Source: Molossus alvarezi (taxonomy: Eukaryota; Chordata; Mammalia; Chiroptera; Molossidae). Taken from it: DNA of 64,000 bases. Below, one piece after another: positions 24,550-36,831 of this stretch. Position numbers and translations under genes: made by a program. The DNA is taken from NCBI GenBank assembly GCA_037176705.1, contig CM073894.1:30835501-30899500 (forward strand), given 5' to 3'. Each line of letters begins with the position of its first letter. Positions within the stretch are counted from its first letter, which is position 1. Under the pieces are notes generated by a model. The model searched no databases. It was not told the origin of the DNA and saw nothing but the letters and a program-made list of their open reading frames with translations.

Positions 24550-25900
24550 TAGAGAAATTAGTTATCCATAACAACAGCAGTTTCATTTTTTAAGACCAGC
24601 CATTCCTTTCTTGTAGCTCAGAGGAATAGTATACAGGTAGCAGTGCCCCGAAAGATAAATGGCCTTTCACATCCTGAGGATTCGGCGCTGTGTGCCTTCT
24701 GTCCTGTGAGGGGAACTTTCCATAATGCATGATTCTAATAAAAAGTGCTGATTTTAGTTCAGCGTGTACAACCCAACACGCTAGAGCAAGGGGATTTTTA
24801 AATAACGAAGTGATCATAAGCCTGAATTCACTGAGTGACAAAGGTAGGTCTTCTTCTGGGGAAGCTGTGGGAGAGTTCTCTGATCTCACTAATCCAATTC
24901 CTGATAAGAGAAGTAAATTAGTCCTTCAAAAAAATGGTGTCATTACTGTTTTCTGAGACGCGGTGACATGCTCGGTGTCAGAAAAGGTATTTGTTTTCAT
25001 GTGGAGCCTACAGGGCAGGTGACTGAGCTAATTCCATGTGGACATTGCTTTTGTTTGTCTACCCTTGGGAAATGTGAAAAGGATGAGAGGCCAACACATG
25101 CTATTTATCCTATGAGGAGGAACTATTTTTAATCTCATTAAAAAATACCCAACTTTCAAACGGCTTCCAAATTGGGATGCTGCATCATTAAGCATCTGAC
25201 GTTTGTCCAGTTAAAACTATTGACTCATGCTTTCTTTGCTCCCCCCTCAAATTACTACAGTGCCACAGCTGATCTGACTATATTTTCCATTTCTTATAAA
25301 TAGCCACAAGAAAAGTATTAATTATCCTTGTACGATTTAATGCACCAACTGCCTTAACCTTTCAGGTTTTCTTAAACGCCAGCATAACAAGGCATATCCA
25401 TGGCAGCAAATGTGATTTATGACAGGAATCTTTAATTTCTGTTTTTAAATATGTTACCCACCGATCTGCATACATTTAAATTCGCCTGCAACACTTTTCT
25501 CTGTCTTGAGGCTGTTGTTTAATATTCAAGGATGATTTTTGTCCACATACATTTTGGTCTATGTCACCTCAGATTAAATTATTACTGTTTGCAGCCTTTT
25601 CAGAGCAGGCCTCAGGCCCTTATTTACAAGAATCAATGAAACAGTAATGAAAATCCATTTTTCATACTATCAGCTCTGGCCTGCTTTTATTTAGTTAGCT
25701 GTGTCTAAGCAAGCAATTCATTTTGTGCAAATGTCATGTGGAGAAAAAAGGATGAGCGGTGAAAGGGTTAATCGTGAAATAAGACCTAAGCTTTCTCCCC
25801 ATATAAAAAGCATCCCTAATGTTAAAATTAAAAAAAAAAAAGCTCTTCTTAATATATGCAAAGTAATGTATATTGACACATAAGCAAGGCTTTTCATGAT
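24550..25900. other. Repeat-free block resembling conserved non-coding DNA
   Basis: I see no interspersed repeat in this 1.35 kb. It has many TAAT/ATTA cores (for example aagtattaattatccttgta at 25313-25332), and word content more balanced than the surrounding AT-rich DNA. Such texture is common in developmental enhancers, but no function can be shown from one sequence. A 99-codon minus-strand open frame (24889-24590) matches nothing I know. Confidence 0.35.
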
Positions 25901-28139
25901 GAATATTGAAATATATATGCAAAGCACAGGAAATGTGTAACATGTTATAGATCTTTCAGTGTACATTTAGAGGAAATGAACCATTTATATTCTACAATTT
26001 AGTGAATACCTACTGTTTATTGGTACAGAGCACATAGGAGTATATTTGTCTTAGTAATTTATTTAGGTAAATATATTTATTCTTCTAGGGGTTCTTGTGC
26101 TTTTCTTGGTTCTATAGTAGTAGACATAAATATTTAACAATGCATTGTCTCAAATGTTATTCATGTAATTTATCAGCGAAAACAGTGGAGTTGTAATAAC
26201 TTTTAAGCCTGCACCTTCTCTTAAACCTGAGATTGATTTAGAATGCAGAAAACTGAGCTGGAATTTCTTCATACTGCTGAGGAGAATTATTTACTAGTAA
26301 TAAGCGAGACAAGCTGAACTAGTCCAGCTACCAAAAGAACAAGGTTCAATTACCCCTTTTATAATCAGCTTTCTTAAGCAAATACTTTGGCTATACAGGA
26401 AAAGAGGTTAGTGAGAAAAGAAATCATTTAATTATTATGAATATATTTCCCTGTATTTGCTGACCTACCCACTTTTCTTTATACAGAGATGTATACACAG
26501 AAATATACATATATATTACCCCTTGTGAGTATTTCTCTTGGGAATTTCTTCTAAATTTTAATGCACTTGACTGTAAGATGTCAGTTCAAATTATGGCTAA
26601 GATCTTGTAAAAGTGACTGTCCACTTTTTAATATCACAAAAGAAATGAATAGAGATGGAAAGCATTAGCAATCTTCTTGGTCTTTGCTGTGGACTTTCTT
26701 AGCAACACATTTTAAAGGCTCAGAATCTGGATTTTTCTATTTGTACATTTTTTTTTTCTATTACATTTATTTTTAAAAATCTGTTTCCTATATTTGGTGA
26801 TAGAATTTCTAATACTGGTATAATGTGCAGATTCAAAAACTCACTAATTTGATAGTTTTAATTATATATTTTTAAAATCTGACAGTCATTTTCTATTGAG
26901 CCAAAGCAGAAAATGTCTGCATTATTATTCTGAAGCTGCATCTGAACAGTGGATTCCACACTGCTAGTGCTCATAGAGATCAAGGCAGAGGCTGGTAATG
27001 GAACAGGTCACTGTAAACTAATCAGACACGAAACCAATACATCTATTCAAGCCCGAGCCCAGTTACCAAAGTTGCATTTACCTCCTCAGGTGCTATTATC
27101 TGTCACAGTGAGCACACAAAGAAGTTTTCATTCCAGTATTAAAGCTCTATATGTTGACAGTTTAAAGTATAGGAAGAGCACATCCATCTGAATTATCAAA
27201 GTCTGAATTATTTTGGAAGATTGATCATTAAAATCTTTTATTGTTCAGTGAATGTCATTAGCTCAAGTCTGATAAAAATGAAAATTAATTGACTGGTTAA
27301 TGGGTGGTAGTGAATAAGTTGCTATTTTTAATATATTTTGTTATAGTATTCTAATTATATATCACCCCACCATTGATTTGTCTTCATATACTGGCATTTC
27401 TAAAAGGTGCCGATGACTAGGAGTTTTTCTACCAGACATATAAATAGAAAATATAAAGGCAGTGTGATTTTGAAAATTGCTTTTAATTCCTCAAAATACT
27501 TAAGATAAGAGGTGTGGGTGGGTGGGTGGGGGGACACACAGTTTTACTTTTAAAGTTTGAAAGCAACCCATTTGGGTTTCATTTATTCCAACAATGCACA
27601 TGAACTTTTTCACTTACATATTTTTCATATAATTGCATTAGAAATGCCAATGTTATATATTAAGTTTAAAAAAGAGAGAAATCTGCTATCAGTCTCTCAG
27701 CTGTATATCTGTTTACAAAATACAGGAGCTGGGGTGTTGGAAAGAAGAATACAAAAATTATAACATATGACTTCTCTGTTGGATGGGATTTAAGATTACT
27801 TATTTTTTTAAATCTTTGAATATTTTTATAATCTGAATTTCATAGCATGACTAGAAACTAGATGGTATTTTTATCATGGAAGGAATTTTTTTTTTTTTTT
27901 TACCAGAAATGAGGTGAGGAAGGGAAACCTCTGTGAGGAGAAACAAGGCACCCAAAGGTGGCTCAGAACCAATAGCACCTCTTTCACCCAAGCAGGGTGT
28001 TATTTTTTTCCCTTTGCTTTTTTTTGCAATGGAATTTATCCCCATAAGAGATTTATCTAATTCAGAAATATTATGTTTTTTAATTCCTTGGGGGAGATTT
28101 GGAAGAGAAAGTGATCACTAGATAAAAATGATTGCTTCC
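25901..28139. other. Repeat-poor unique DNA
   Basis: Continues the VES-free interval. 26,880-27,330 has the same texture as the regulatory-looking block at 24.5 kb. A T run sits at 27,887-27,901. Confidence 0.45.
27507..27532. repeat. GGGT/G-rich tract
   Basis: gtgtgggtgggtgggtgggg gives four closely spaced G-runs (three or more G each) and could form a G-quadruplex on the plus strand. Confidence 0.75.
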
Positions 28140-28261
28140 TTCCTAAGAGCCAGCTCCGTCAGCTGCATGAAGGGGTAGAGAGCTGGGTGGCAGGGTGCAG
28201 CCAGGGAGAAGGAAGTGAGTGGTATGAGGAGCGGACCCTGCTGCTTGGCCACCCGGGGATG
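28140..28261. other. Local GC-rich patch
   Basis: About 120 bp that is clearly richer in G and C than its surroundings (gagctgggtggcagggtgca, cttggccacccggggatgtg), directly before a MIR. No frame or splice pattern convinces me that it is an exon. Confidence 0.5.
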
Positions 28262-28470
28262 TGATGGAATGAATGTGCTGGAACCCAGCACTGCCACTTT
28301 TTATTGTGTAAAAAAAGATAACTGAATCTCACTCCTCTTCTCTTTCCTCATCAGTAAAATGGTGATACTTTTAGGACCCATGTCACAGACTTGTGATCAC
28401 AACAAAATAACACCTTTAAAGCATTTATAATTGTTCTTTGCACATAGTGAGACCTTAAAATTGTTAGCGA
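28262..28470 (+). repeat. MIR SINE
   Basis: ggaacccagcactgccactt, ctcatcagtaaaatggtgat, gcacatagtgagaccttaaa and nearby sequence give the MIR order from B-box region to 3' end. Confidence 0.75.
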
Positions 28471-30257
28471 TGAAAAGTATATCTAAGTGTTTAGAAATCA
28501 TTAGGGGGGATTATTTTTTAGTGGAGATAAATGCAGAATGGGAGGTATAAAGGTGTAATTCTTAAAAATTAAATATTCTAAAAAGGTTTTGAACCCACGA
28601 AAGGAGGAGGAGGGAGTAATTATCTTCATTATCCTCCTCATTCTCCTTTCCCTGAAGTAGCAGGGGTCCTGCTGTCAAGAACTAAGGCTAGTATGATTAG
28701 CATTGATTAGATAATATAATGTATCCGTGGGCTAGCCTGGGAACCTAACAACTATATTCTATAGAAAAACATGTTCCTAGTGACAACCAGCCAATCTACA
28801 AATGAACATTTGGAGTATACTCTTTTACAAATTAACCTTTATATTTTACTATATCTTGTTTTCCATTTTCTTAACAAATGCATTTTAAAGTGGCATTGAT
28901 ATATATTCAATTGTAAGCTATCGTAAGAATCAATAAGGAATAAGAAAACAAAATCAGAGAATATACTGTAAGAAGAATTTCTCAGATAGATTAAATATAG
29001 GTTAACAAGTGTTCTCAATGAGCAAAAACCAGATAATATTTATTTGTAGTGTTCATTTTTGTCAGTCCTAGCTTAACATTTAGAAAACTAAGTATATAAA
29101 GATATTCTATTGCATTGTCCATGTCTCATATAAACTTGAAATTGAGAAAATAAGTAAAATTTCGTAACAAACAGCCATCTACTAGATACCTGGGAATGAA
29201 TCAGCATCTGATTGAAGGTCATACATTAAAAACTGGACAAAACATTTTAGTCTACATATTAAATAACTAGAGAAAAGGGGCAAAATAAAAGAAAAATATT
29301 TACATCCTTATTTTTCATGAATACCCTGTCATAGCGCAGAATGTTACAAATATGGACAAAAGTAGCTATGTTTCTAAGAGAACAAGAAGAGGAATTAATT
29401 CATTTCAAGCATATTCAAATTCCATCAATGATTTATGACCATTTATGAGAAAAAGGAAATATCAATTTCTAAATTTATATTTAATATTTACAAATATGTA
29501 AATTAGGCTGTCTCAGAAAAGTATAGCAGATGTCTCTATCGTCTTGACGCTGATGGACTGCCTAGGTATTACTTTAACATGATAGATTGGCAATGAGAAC
29601 ATTATTTTCTACTCTATTCCATCGTATTCATTTGGAAGCATTAATTCTTTTAAAGAAGATTATATATGCAATCCAATCTTGACAGCCTGGCTCTATTTAA
29701 TGGGATGTTCTATTTAAATGTGAGGACATATTGATCTCATTCTGAAGTTTCTATCTAGTATCTATCAAGAGGATACAGTTTGAACATTTTCCATGGTGGG
29801 TCCTGTTCCAAAAGTTTTTAAATGAAATATGCTGTAAAGAGGAAAAAAAAAAACCCACTAACTTTTCACTTATTGATTTAGAGTCATTTTAAGGAAAGAA
29901 AAAAGGAACATTGAAGGAAGTTGTGATATTTCTTTACATAGGGTCTTTTAGCAGGAGGATAAAATACTTACCTCAAGGAAAAAGTAAGTTAGAGGACCCA
30001 TTTCTCCTATAGTTTGAAAAGCAAATCATTTTGTTCAGGGGCTCTGAGCTGTAAACTGTCACAACTTCTACAATGTTCAATTTATGATAGTAATGTTTCT
30101 TTACTTAGACCCTTCTGAGCTCTCATGAAAATGATTTCAACTAAGCAAATCAATTTACTTTAAGATCTTGAATTGGTCCTGACTATTTCAAATTAGGTTG
30201 TGGACATGTTCTCACTAAATTATTTTTTATTTTTCATATCTCTGTGTAAAAAAGATG
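28471..30257. other. No feature seen
   Basis: Unique AT-rich sequence. Confidence 0.6.
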
Positions 30258-30267
30258 ACAAACATTA

Positions 30268-30445
30268 TTTTATTTTATTTTATTTTAGAGAGAAGAGAGA
30301 GAAACATCAATGTGAGAGAGAAACATTGATGACCAGTCTGGGATGGAACCTGCGATCTAACTATATGTGCTGACCGGGAATCAAACCCACCATCTATTGG
30401 AGTATGTGAGGACACTCCAACCAACTGAGCCACATCAGCCTGGGC
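30268..30445 (-). mobile_element. VES SINE, minus strand, diverged
   Basis: A TTTTA-rich tail, agagagaaacatcaatgtga body and a head complement with gaccgggaatcaaacccacc. acaaacatt occurs at both borders (30258-30266 and 30446-30454), giving a 9-bp target duplication. The body is shorter than in most copies here. Confidence 0.88.
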
Positions 30446-30535
30446 ACAAACATTTCTTTAGTATCCATTCAATGGAGAGTACATTTAATATGAAAAGAGA
30501 GTGAAATATTGTATTTTATTTATTTATCTTTTACC

Positions 30536-30880
30536 TTCAAATCACATTTTAATTTTTAGTTTATTTTATCTTATTTTTGCCATCACCACGTATCCCCTCT
30601 AAGCCCTCTTCCACCTCCACCCACTCCCGCCTTCTGCAATCACCACGTGGATGCCCATGTCCGTGATTTCTCTCTCTTTTGCTCAATCCCTTCACCCACT
30701 GCAATGTGTCCCAATTCCACATAATGAGTTAAATCAAATGGTGCTTGTCTTTCTCTGACTGGTTTATTTCACTCATAGTATAGTGTTCTCCAGATTCATC
30801 CATGCTGTCACAAAGGGTAACATTTTCTTCCTCTTTAAGGCAGAATAGTATTCCATTGTGTAAATGAACTACAACTATTT
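30536..30880 (-). mobile_element. L1 3'-end fragment
   Basis: ttgccatcaccacgtatccc and a C-rich block are followed by tctttctctgactggtttat, gattcatccatgctgtcaca and gcagaatagtattccattgt. These are the complement of the final ORF2 codons (the region encoding ME-YYA in active L1s) and the 3' UTR. The coding part is too short to carry a domain. Confidence 0.8.
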
Positions 30881-30884
30881 TTAT

Positions 30885-31308
30885 CTGAGAGTGGAATATT
30901 TTAATAAAATAAAAATGGACTATAACTAATAGCTGAAATCAAGAATGATCTTTTTGATGTATGTATGCATGTGTATGTACAATATATTAAAAATTCCAAA
31001 CCAAAAAGTAGAAAAATTTTAGAGTGCTGCAAAATGCATAAATAATATTGAATAAAAAATGTTCATTTAAATGTTCCACACTAAAATTCTCCCAGTGAAG
31101 TTTGGATTACATTTTGCATATAAATATCAAGTGTAATAGTTTGTAATCATAAAGCATTATATTTGGCTAATTGAAAATATTTATATTGTAAAACAAAGAC
31201 AGAATTGACTAATATATACAGATTTCTTTGTATTTTTGATAGAGATGTATTCAAATAAAATTCTGAGCTTTGATGGTATATGGTGAACAACTATCAAAAA
31301 CACAATTT
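30885..31308. other. No feature seen
   Basis: AT-rich unique sequence. Confidence 0.6.
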
Positions 31309-31323
31309 AAGAATACTTATTAG

Positions 31324-31532
31324 GTCCGGTTGGTATGGCTCAGTGGTTGCGGGTCGACCCATGCACCAAGAGGTTGCTGGTTCGATTCCCAGTCAGGGCA
31401 TGTGTCCAGGTTGTGGGCCCGATCCCCAATGCAGGGCATGCAGAAGGGGGCCAATCAGTGTTCTCTCTCATCAATGTTTCTATCTCACTCTCCCTCTCAT
31501 TTTCTCTCTCTACAATCAATAAAGAAAAAAAA
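31324..31532 (+). mobile_element. VES SINE, 'caccaagaggt' type, well preserved
   Basis: Complete head (ggtatggctcagtggttg, then ggttcgattcccagtcaggg with an intact B-box), body and an aatcaataaagaaaaaaa tail. A perfect 15-bp target duplication aagaatacttattag lies at 31309-31323 and 31533-31547. The intact duplication points to a fairly recent insertion. Confidence 0.96.
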
Positions 31533-31547
31533 AAGAATACTTATTAG

Positions 31548-32654
31548 CAATTTTTGTTTGGATTATACTAATGATTATATTAAAGTATAATGCATACTCT
31601 CAAAAGCTTAGTGTGATTAAATAAGCATCCAGATAATATGTTGTGAAGATGTCATCAAATCTGAGACAAAATTTTATACTTTAAAGGGTTTATAATATGA
31701 ATCTGGAAGCTCTAATTACCAATACAATGGATTTGAAAATATAAGTATAAATTGTGTGTGTGTGTGTGTTTGCATGAGATGTTTTCTTAGTGTTTCGATT
31801 CAAATCCCTATATAAGCAGAGTTATGATTATAGCATAAAAACTAGAAATTATACTATATATGATATAGAGAGATTATACAGCTAATATTGAGCATTATTA
31901 GTAAAAAAAAAAAAAAAAATTTGAATTTGAATGCTCTTCTTCAAACCATGGGGACAACAACAGATTTAGTGCCAGCACACAAAAGGGAGAAAACAAAACT
32001 CTGTCTCAGAAATTAATGTGTATCCATTTACTATTCACAGGAAGTGAAATGATTTTCCTAAAAGATGCTTCCACTCATTTTTATATTATTTTATTACATA
32101 TGAAATAAATGACCTCTTCCTGATAAACTGATGATTTTCTACACATGCTATAATTTTTTCAAGAGGTATTCACTAAACTTTTCTTACAAGAAAAAGTGTT
32201 AGACTTTTTATTAATTACTATCTAAGTGGAACCAAAATGTCAAAGGGATCTAATTACTAAATAACAGAAATTAGAAATAAGATAAATTTTCACTTATCTG
32301 GCTTAACAATGAAACAGATAGTTCAAAACATATACCCACACAATAGGCATTTCTATTTGTATTTGGAATGCATTATTAAAATCAATTTGTATCACATAGC
32401 TAATGACTGAAGGAGTTGGCACAAATCCACTCTGAAAGATAGTGGGAAACCAGCCTGGGAGTCAATTTGCAGAATATTCCCTCTCATTCAACTGACTGTT
32501 TCTGCAGAAAGGTTGAAAGCTGCAAAATGTACTTGGTAGATGGCTCTAAATAATCAAAAGTTCAAAATAAAATTGGAACCTCTTTCATATAAGGCAACCT
32601 GGAAATAAATTTTAAAGAGACTACTTTTTTACCATTTTCTTTTAAATACAAATT
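31548..32654. other. No gene; small TG and A tracts
   Basis: TG repeat at 31753-31770 and an A run at 31902-31919; otherwise unique. Confidence 0.6.
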
Positions 32655-32935
32655 AGTTTAAATATTATATTAGTTTCCAGTTTATAGCATAGTGGTTTGA
32701 CAATTATGTAAATGTATGAAGTGATCCCCCTAATAATTCCAGTACCCACCTGGAGCCATACATAGTTATTACAACATTACCAACTGTATTTCCTATACTG
32801 TACTTTATATCCCATGGCTATTTTGTAACTACTGATTTGTACTTTTTAATCCCTTCACCTTTTTCAATTGGTTTCTCAAACCCTTCGCCTCTGGCAATCC
32901 TCGTTTTTTTCTGTATCTATGAGTTTGTTTAAAGA
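32655..32935 (-). mobile_element. L1 3'-UTR fragment
   Basis: The sequence from ttagtttccagtttatagca through aaatgtatgaagtgatcccc, agttattacaacattaccaa and tctgtatctatgagtttgtt is the complement of the 3' UTR type found in L1MA/L1MB-like elements. It ends about 20 bp before the target duplication of the truncated VES at 32971. Confidence 0.75.
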
Positions 32936-32970
32936 AGACTTTTTAACTAGTGGGTGATTAGGGGTATTTT

Positions 32971-33135
32971 TTTTTTAATCCTCACCTGATGACATTTTTG
33001 CATATATCTTCAGATAGAGCGGGAGGGAGAGAGGGAGGAAGAGAGAGAGAGAAACATTGACATGAGAGAGACACATTGAGTGGTTGGCACCTGCATGACC
33101 CCAACCAGGGCCAGGGACAATCTGCAACCGAGGTA
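32971..33135 (-). mobile_element. 5'-truncated VES SINE, 'gtgaggatta' type
   Basis: The tail and body (taatcctcacctgatgacat and a GGGA/GAGA run) are present, and similarity ends at ctgcaaccgaggta, so the tRNA head is missing. A perfect 16-bp direct repeat tgattaggggtatttt at 32955-32970 and 33136-33151 shows it was inserted already truncated. Confidence 0.94.
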
Positions 33136-33151
33136 TGATTAGGGGTATTTT

Positions 33152-33624
33152 AAAAATAATATCTAATAATAAACTATTTGTAAATTGTGACCTATTTATC
33201 ATCTTTTGTGTATTTCCAAATACACACACAGGTGGTCTCACACATAGGTCCAAGTCCAGTCTGCCTAGACTGTTCTGCCTTCAAACCTTGGCTCCTCCTC
33301 CCTATTTCAGTCTGTGTCACTTTAGCTTCATGACTGATGACCCTCTGGAGTTCCAGGATTCAAAGTATTCTTTGGTTCATGGTGGTCCCTGCTATACTTG
33401 CTTCAATAGAGCCAAACTGTAGGTAAGTCTACTCTTTCATACTGAATCTTTTCATTTTGGCCAATTGTCCAAGACTGGGAAACTATTTTATTGAGCAACT
33501 AGGAGAAAGTAGGGGAAAATACAGTGTTGAAAACTTTCTGTTAAAAACTCAGAAAACACATCTCTCTATTTCTCTTCTCTCAGTCTGTCTGCTTTTCTCT
33601 CTCATACACACTCAAACACTCAAA
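33152..33624. other. No feature seen
   Basis: Unique sequence; one gtaagt at 33422 resembles a donor site, but no exon frame supports it. Confidence 0.5.
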
Positions 33625-34000
33625 CACAGGTGGTCACTGTGTTGCATATTTCTTGCTCTTCCAGGTCCATTTTCTGTCTTTCTACATCCTGTTCTGCTTT
33701 GTGCTCTGGGAAGCTGGACTGTGAGAACTCCTCTGTAAGATCCTTTTCCTTTTTTCTTTGGCTTTAGTTTAGCCAATGGGAGATAATGGGATATATTCGG
33801 AAAGCAGAAGGAAAATGAGATGAGAATATATATTTCAGTAGCTCCCACTGCAAGTCATCACTGTCCCAAAGGACACAGATGTAAAGTGGCCTGCTCTACT
33901 GAGTGATAATCTCAGGGAACCCCTGATTATCTTCACCACTTTCCCCTTCAAACTGTAGATAGTATTTGCTAATTTCTAAACTCTCATAGGTACTTTCTGT
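33625..34000 (+). repeat. Ancient interspersed repeat, family not named
   Basis: aggtccattttctgtctttc, gctttgtgctctgggaagct, agtttagccaatgggagata and caaaggacacagatgtaaag match, in order, an old repeat seen in many mammalian introns. I cannot name it confidently. The CCAAT in it (gccaatggga) belongs to the repeat. Confidence 0.5.
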
Positions 34001-34325
34001 TTTGTTTTGTTTTATTTTTAACAGAACATATACAACTCCCATGGGAAAATCATGATTCCCTTAGGTAGTAACATCAAAACCTTGATATCAAATCAATAAT
34101 GTTCTAAAGGCAAAGTATAGACAAGTCTACATAAATATGGCTTTATACACCATTTTCCAGAATATTGCTACTTCTTCTTTTCCCATCTTTCAATTTCAAG
34201 ACTGGATCCAACAGTATACTGTACATAAGAAATGTGGTTCATTATAAGTTTTTTCTAAACAATATAATGTCCACCCCTGATTAAATTTTTTGAGAAAAAG
34301 TGAATTCAATACTTAGACAGTCATG
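34001..34325. other. No feature seen
   Basis: AT-rich unique DNA upstream of the L1. Confidence 0.55.
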
Positions 34326-35965
34326 TGTTAAAAAAAGTGAATCTCAATACACATCTTACCCTCTTCACAAAAATTAACTCGGAATGGACCACAGACCTAA
34401 ATATAAAACATAAAACTGTAAAACTCCTGGAAGATAACATAGGAGAAAATCTAGATGACCCTTGTATGGCAATGACTTTTAGATACAACATCAAAGGCAC
34501 TACCCATGAAAAAAATAATTGATAAACTGAACTTCATTAAAAAAGCAAAACAAACAAACAGAAAAACACCCCCTCCCCATATAAAAACTGATGCTCTTCA
34601 AAAGACAAAAGACATATCTGATAAAGGACTGTTATCCAAATATACAAAGAACTCTTAAAACTCAACAATAAGGATGCCCAGATGATGTGGCTCAGTGGTT
34701 GAGCATTGACCCATGCACCAAGAGGTCACCTGTTTGATTCCTGGTCAGGGCACATGCTCAGGTTGTAGGCCAAATCTCTGGTGGGAGGCATGCAGGAGGT
34801 GGCCAGTTGATATTCTCTCTCATTCATGTTTCTATCTCTCTCTCCCTCTTTCTTTGTCTGTCTCTAAAATCAATAAAGTAACAAACACACACACACACAA
34901 ACACACACACTATTCAACAATAAGTAAATAAATGATTGGCTTCAAAATGGTCAAAAGACCTGGACTGACACCACACCAAAGAAGATAAACAGATGGCAAA
35001 TAAGCATATAAAAAGGTTCTCCACATCAAATGTCATCAGGGAAATGCAAATTAGAACAACAATGAACTGCCACTACACACCCATTAGACAGGCCAAAATT
35101 AAAAACACTGGTATCACCAAATTCTGACAAGAATGTAGTACAAAAAGAAATTGTACTCATTGGTGGTGGGAACACACAATGATGTAGCCACTTCAGAAGG
35201 TGATTTACCAGTGTTTTTACAAAACAACATACTCTTACTATATGATCCAGCAATCTTGCTCCTTTGTCCTTACTGAGATGGGGTAAAAACTTGAAACCAC
35301 ACAAATACCTCCACATGGATGATTATAGCAGCTTTATTTATAATTGCCAAAATTTGGAAGTAAACAAAATATTCATTCTTTAGTATGTAAGTGCATAAAT
35401 AAACTGTGGTACTTCCAGACAAAGAAATATTATTCAACACTAAAAACAAGTAATCTACTAATCCATGAAAAGACATGGAAGAAACTTAAAAGCATACTTA
35501 AATGAAAGAAGCCAATCTGACAAGGGGATATACTCTATGATTCCAACTATATTACATACTTGAAAAAGCTAAACTATGGAGACAGTGAAAAGATCAGTGG
35601 TTGTCAGGAATTGAGGGTTTGAAGGAATAGACAGGCAAGCACCGATGATTTTAAAGGCAGTAAATCTATTTTTAGGATACTACAATGTTGGATACACATC
35701 ATTACACATTTGTCAAAACCAATAGAATGTACAACACTGAGAGTGAATCCCAGTGTAAGCTATGGATATGGATGATAATGGGGTGTCTGTGTAAGGTCCT
35801 TGATTGTAACAATGTACCACTCCAGTGCAGAATGTTGATATTAGGGGAGGCTGAGCATTTGTGGGGGCAGGACGTATATGAGAAATCTCTGTACCTTCTG
35901 CTCCATTGTTCTGTGAACCTAAAACCAATCTAAAAAATAATCTGTGTATACAACAACAAAAAAAG
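34326..35965 (+). mobile_element. L1 3' half (ORF2 C-terminus and 3' UTR), split by a VES
   Basis: The sequence follows the 3' end of ORF2 and then the 3' UTR of an older mammalian L1 (L1MB/L1MC-like by eye). Landmarks are gaccacagacctaaatataa (34387), atgcaaattagaacaacaat (35044), gatccagcaatcttgctcc (35243) and agcagctttatttataattg (35327). The UTR follows, with tacacatttgtcaaaaccaa (35703) and gaacctaaaaccaatctaaa (35916). Reading frames are interrupted by stops and indels. A deletion joins 34510 to 34600, where A-rich filler replaces expected ORF2 sequence. A VES lies at 34673-34913. Confidence 0.92.
34673..34913 (+). mobile_element. VES SINE inside an L1, with CA-repeat tail
   Basis: Head with ccatgcaccaagaggtcac, body with tttctatctctctctccctc, aaaatcaataaagtaac tail and then a CA microsatellite (34885-34910). 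The duplication tcaacaataag (34662-34672 and 34914-34924) consists of L1 sequence, so the SINE came after the L1. Confidence 0.95.
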
Positions 35966-36767
35966 TAAATCTGTAATGAGGATTTTCAGTTTTATTTCCT
36001 TCCTTCTCCATATAAATTAGAGTAAGCAGACAGACCCACTATAGAGAAGTTATTTTTCGTGTTGCACAGTGACTGTTCACCCACCACCACATCACTACCT
36101 AACTCAAGAGTTAAGCATATGGATTTGTTATTTCTAGTAATCAAATGCATAAGCATGTAGAATAATGTCCAAATATTTCATGTTTGATAGAGTAATTTAT
36201 TGGTCACAGTCTATAGAAAGTTGATAAATAATTTTGGTATTGTTTTACTATTGAAGAAGCTATGGTAACATTTTTTTTTTTTTTAAGCCTGTATAGACTT
36301 ACATGAAAAATTAGAGCTGGAAAAAGTCTAGGTCTTTAGAATTCCAGAATTTTCAAAAGATGTGGGAAAAATACTATTTCAGAGAACAAAGTCAGTTTTT
36401 AAATTATATTAAATAATATATGGAAGTTGTCTACACTGCAAAGATATAATCTTTCAAGCTAGTAACTTGAAGATAACTGGATCAATGTTTGTTTCTTTAG
36501 AGATTTCTACTGACTTTCCTCACTATAATTTTTTTTAGAATTGACAAAACATTTTTATGTGTGTAATTTCATTCTATCTTCAAACCAGTTAAATAAAATG
36601 ACCATTGATGTTTTCTAATCACCTAGACTTAGTCACCTATTGATTATACCTAAGGAATGAATCTCAAATCTTTCCCTTCTCATTTCCCTTTTCTAACCAG
36701 TTTTCCTGTCATAGTCATTTCCTTCACCGGAATACTAAATTTACCTTTGGAGTTATACATCTGTGGG

Positions 36768-36768
<1 letters not shown>
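35966..36768. other. No feature seen
   Basis: Unique sequence; T run at 36271-36284. Confidence 0.6.

Positions 36769-36806
<38 letters not shown>
36769..36806. repeat. GT microsatellite
   Basis: About 18 uninterrupted GT units, ending 10 bp before the U2 retropseudogene's first target duplicate. Confidence 0.92.
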
Positions 36807-36807
<1 letters not shown>

Positions 36808-36831
36808 CATTCCCATTTAAAAACAAAGAGA

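Noticed and set aside
24590..24889. 99-codon open frame, minus strand
   Set aside because: Lies in the regulatory-looking block; matches no family I know and has no exon-like borders.
33135..33422. 95-codon frame ending near a gtaagt donor-like site
   Set aside because: No acceptor, no recognisable protein, and partly overlaps SINE-flanking sequence.
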